Source: Flammula alnicola (lineage: Eukaryota > Basidiomycota > Agaricomycetes > Agaricales > Strophariaceae). Taken from it: a DNA stretch of 64,000 nt. Below, piece by piece: positions 61,601-64,000 of this stretch. The translations under genes and the position numbers were made by a program. The stretch's first letter is position 1; each line of letters begins with the position of its first letter. The stretch spans positions 1 to 64,000 of the forward strand of contig JADNRV010000177.1 in the NCBI GenBank assembly GCA_015499995.1. Reading direction: 5' to 3'. The notes beneath the pieces were generated by a model. It had not been told where the DNA came from. It saw nothing but the letters and a program-made list of their open reading frames with translations, and did not search any database.

Positions 61601-63977
61601 CCCTATCAATCAGCAGCTTGACCACCCCAATCGGCGGTTTATACTGATCCGAGCCATGCAACGCGCCCGCCATGCTCAGGGGCTTCCACTCCGCCGACAC
61701 CTCATCTTGCCCGTCTTGCATCCACTCAACGGGAACCAATCCCTCCCTGCCTCCGCCTTGGCGTCCAACAAATCCGTCAGCTTCATCGACATGTACCCAA
61801 TAACAGGGTCCTTGAGGAAGTCTCGATCGTCGATCACCTTGAGCCCAATCGTCGCGGTGTTCTTGTCCGTGCATAAGAACTCGTAAGGGGCTTCCCAGAT
61901 GGGATTGTTGGTGTGCTTGAAGCAGCGGGTCGAGAAGGATGAAGTTTTCGAGCTGTTCAGGTAGACACGGGCGAAAGGGTTGAGGTCGCCAGAGAGCGAT
62001 TTGGTGTGGTCGAGCTCCTTGGCTTGATGGATCGTAAGACGCACGATTCCAACAGCTGTGCATGACAAAAATCAATCAGTACACGCATATATGCATCAAA
62101 GAATAGAATAAACGCACTAGATTGGAGAACTTCCTCTTTGCCTTCCTCAGGCTCAATAACTGGGAAGTAATTGATATCAAATCTCAATTCACCGCGTTGC
62201 TTGCCATCTTTCAGGAGTGGCGAAACAACGCCCTCTTGCGTTGGATCTTCCAATAGCTTCTCAAAAGGAAACGACGCAGAACTCATCAAAGTGTTCTTGC
62301 GATGGTCGTTGAAATCATACACGATCATCTCCAAGATATCCTTGAGCGAGTGCACGAGCAAGTACTTGGTCTCCATCCATGTAGGATTATACCTGCAAAA
62401 GTTACCACAAATTAGTTTAGTCATATAATTCAACCGAAGCATCAAGATACATACGTGTTAGACTTGTACTTCGTCTTCGCGAGTTCACCGCGGCCACTGA
62501 TAGACAAGCTAACGAACGGATCAGGAGTACCACCGCCAATCTTCGTGCCGTAATTCCACGTGCCGAATATACGACAATCTGCACGACACCGACGGCCGCA
62601 TCGAGCGGCTTGCCCGAAAGCATCTGCTCCAAATTCAGACTGAAAACATTCGGGTCATACATCATAGGACCCAGAGTCGCGTGCGTCATGTCACGAATGA
62701 AAGAAGACAGGCCCGGGATCTAAAATAAACAACATGTCATAAGTCAGCACGTTTCCTGCTTCTTCCTCGCACGCGACCAAGCAGAGTGGAGGCAAGAGCA
62801 TGTACGCACGTTAGCGATATCAAACCCAAATGTTTCTCCACCGATCGGTTTCAGGACATAATCAATAACGGGTTTCTCCAAAAAGCACATATCCACGACT
62901 TGGACGTGCGGGAAATTGGCCATGAGCTTCAGGCGAATGCGCAACAGCCCGCTGAGCGACACGTCCTCCACGAGAATAGGCAGCGCGGCAGTCGCCAATC
63001 CCTTGCCCAGGCGCACGGAGAGCTCAATCCTAGGGTTGACCTTGTCCTTCTTCTGCTTCTCTGTCATGTCAGAGGTATCCTTCGGGGTGAACGAGATACC
63101 CCAGTCCATCATGACTACATCGTCCTCCGTCTTTGGGAACGTGCGCACTCTGTCTATCCTTGGCGCCTTGTTGCCAAGTGTAAAGTCGGGCATACGGAGG
63201 GAATCGAGGAATGCGGGAGTGTTTGTGCTTAATATCTGATCGACAGATGCAAGGATGGTGGCAGATAAGACGGGCTCGTAAATTGGCCAGAAGTGGTCGA
63301 GGAAGTTGTTGATCCAATCTGCAGACTCGTGCTCCGAGGCGAGGCGGACCTTGACGAGCTCGCGTTGAATGTCATCGCGTGCATATCTCCTAACACGCTC
63401 CATGGACGTCGAGTAATATGTGTTGCACACCGCGAGTACAATGAAGAGCCATCCCCAGCCAAAGTTGAAGCGCGTGAGGAAGTGAGAAGCTAACACGGCC
63501 TACACGCACACAACACACAAGATAACGAAACAGCGCGCACACACAGACACATCATAAAAACGCGACAAGAAGCAAATGAATCAAACCGAATCAAAGGTAA
63601 GTTAGCACTTCCATAGCACATCAAACAGGGGCCGTGGATACGCACGAATATGATGATGCCAGCATTATGATACCAAGTTCCATAGAATTGCTCGTAAATG
63701 AACATGTCAAGCACGCCCTTGTCCCTTTCCTCGCCCTCAGGAAGGGGTGGTTTGTCAATGCCCGATACTTGTCGCCAGCCAACTCTGTACCAATCTGGGA
63801 TAGCATGCGCGGCTTTCGTTGGGAGGGCCCCAGGGAGCAGCGCCGCTTCTTCCTGCACTTCCTGGGCGACCTGTTTCGTGTCTTTCGCTATGATGGTGGG
63901 CTTCGCGTCATCCCCGTGATCCTCGATGACGATGGTTGGAATAGCGGGGGTTGTAGTACTGTCACCGATTTTGATTT
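58658..63977 (-). CDS. TCB: Tricalbin (SMP and multiple C2 domains), 5' end missing
   Basis: ER-plasma membrane tether that moves lipids. The window holds all but the N-terminal exon(s): 63977 follows an intron acceptor and the gene continues past the right edge. After an acidic head (PTIVIEDHGDDAKPT) come the membrane hairpin (FNFGWGWLFIVLAVCNTYY) and the SMP domain (WINNFLDHFWPIYEPVLSAT to FFGFDIAN-like). C2A is AAVGVVQIVVYSARG..NPTWMETKYLLVHSL. C2B is VGIVRLTIHQAKELDHTKSL..PLSGCKTGKMR. C2C is PPIGVVKLLIDRAADVK. Two more are VELVDGREIRGVDRGG-like and TLRVTILDAKDLPHQDVKPY, then a Ser-rich tail SPSRFSLRGRRPNDSDE. A low-complexity Thr-rich linker (around 60660-60720) lies between C2C and the later ones. 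Many introns. Confidence 0.93.
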
Positions 63978-64000
63978 CTGTATACAAATAGAGCCAGGTG

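Overview
The window looks like nuclear DNA of a filamentous basidiomycete, most likely an agaricomycete. Genes are densely packed and interrupted by many short introns (about 45-65 bp, GT..AG, CTAAC/CTAAT-like branch sites). The proteins read as fungal families, including a UNG1, MCM3, PRP17/PRP19, tricalbin and GT32 set. Agaric-style F-box and RWD-RBR pseudogenes lie between the housekeeping genes. I see no tRNA, rRNA, CRISPR or intact transposon. All gene models were spliced by eye from conserved protein frames, so exon borders are inferred.

Layout. 0.6-10.3 kb: SAC1 phosphoinositide phosphatase (-), LEA1/U2A' (+), a TMEM205-like membrane protein (-), the Rieske protein of complex III (-), a secreted glycerophosphodiesterase (-) and COX19 (-). 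10.6-22 kb: a CYS3/MET4-like bZIP factor (-), kinesin-6 (+), uracil-DNA glycosylase (+), a truncated tricalbin-like C2-C2 gene (-), a secreted GPI-type protein with 11-residue repeats (-) and ribulose-phosphate 3-epimerase (+). 24-29 kb: a type II membrane GT32 glycosyltransferase (-) and pyruvate kinase (-). 29.8-32.9 kb: a decaying tandem array of RWD-RBR ubiquitin-ligase copies (+). 33-36 kb: MCM3 (-) with MluI cell-cycle boxes next to its start codon. 37.4-37.9 kb: a 128-residue secreted, Kex2-type repeat peptide precursor (-). 39.4-50.8 kb: PRP17 (-), a Myb plus C2H2 transcription factor (+), SGT2 (-), PRP19 (+) and an OPT oligopeptide transporter (-). 50.8-54 kb is gene-poor. 54-64 kb: a TauD-like dioxygenase (+), a broken F-box gene (-), the eRF1 methyltransferase MTQ2 (+) and a full tricalbin (-) that runs off the right edge.

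Functional links are limited. Three spliceosome proteins (U2A', PRP17, PRP19) sit in one 45-kb stretch, two of them in tight head-to-head pairs. SAC1 and tricalbin both act in ER-plasma membrane lipid control. These are probably coincidences of gene order.

The most interesting item is the peptide precursor at 37,431-37,881. It has a signal peptide followed by nine short units that all end in Asp-Trp. Eight are followed by Arg-Arg or Lys-Arg and the ninth by the stop codon. This is the layout of a Kex2-processed signalling peptide or RiPP precursor, and I do not recognise this DW core family.
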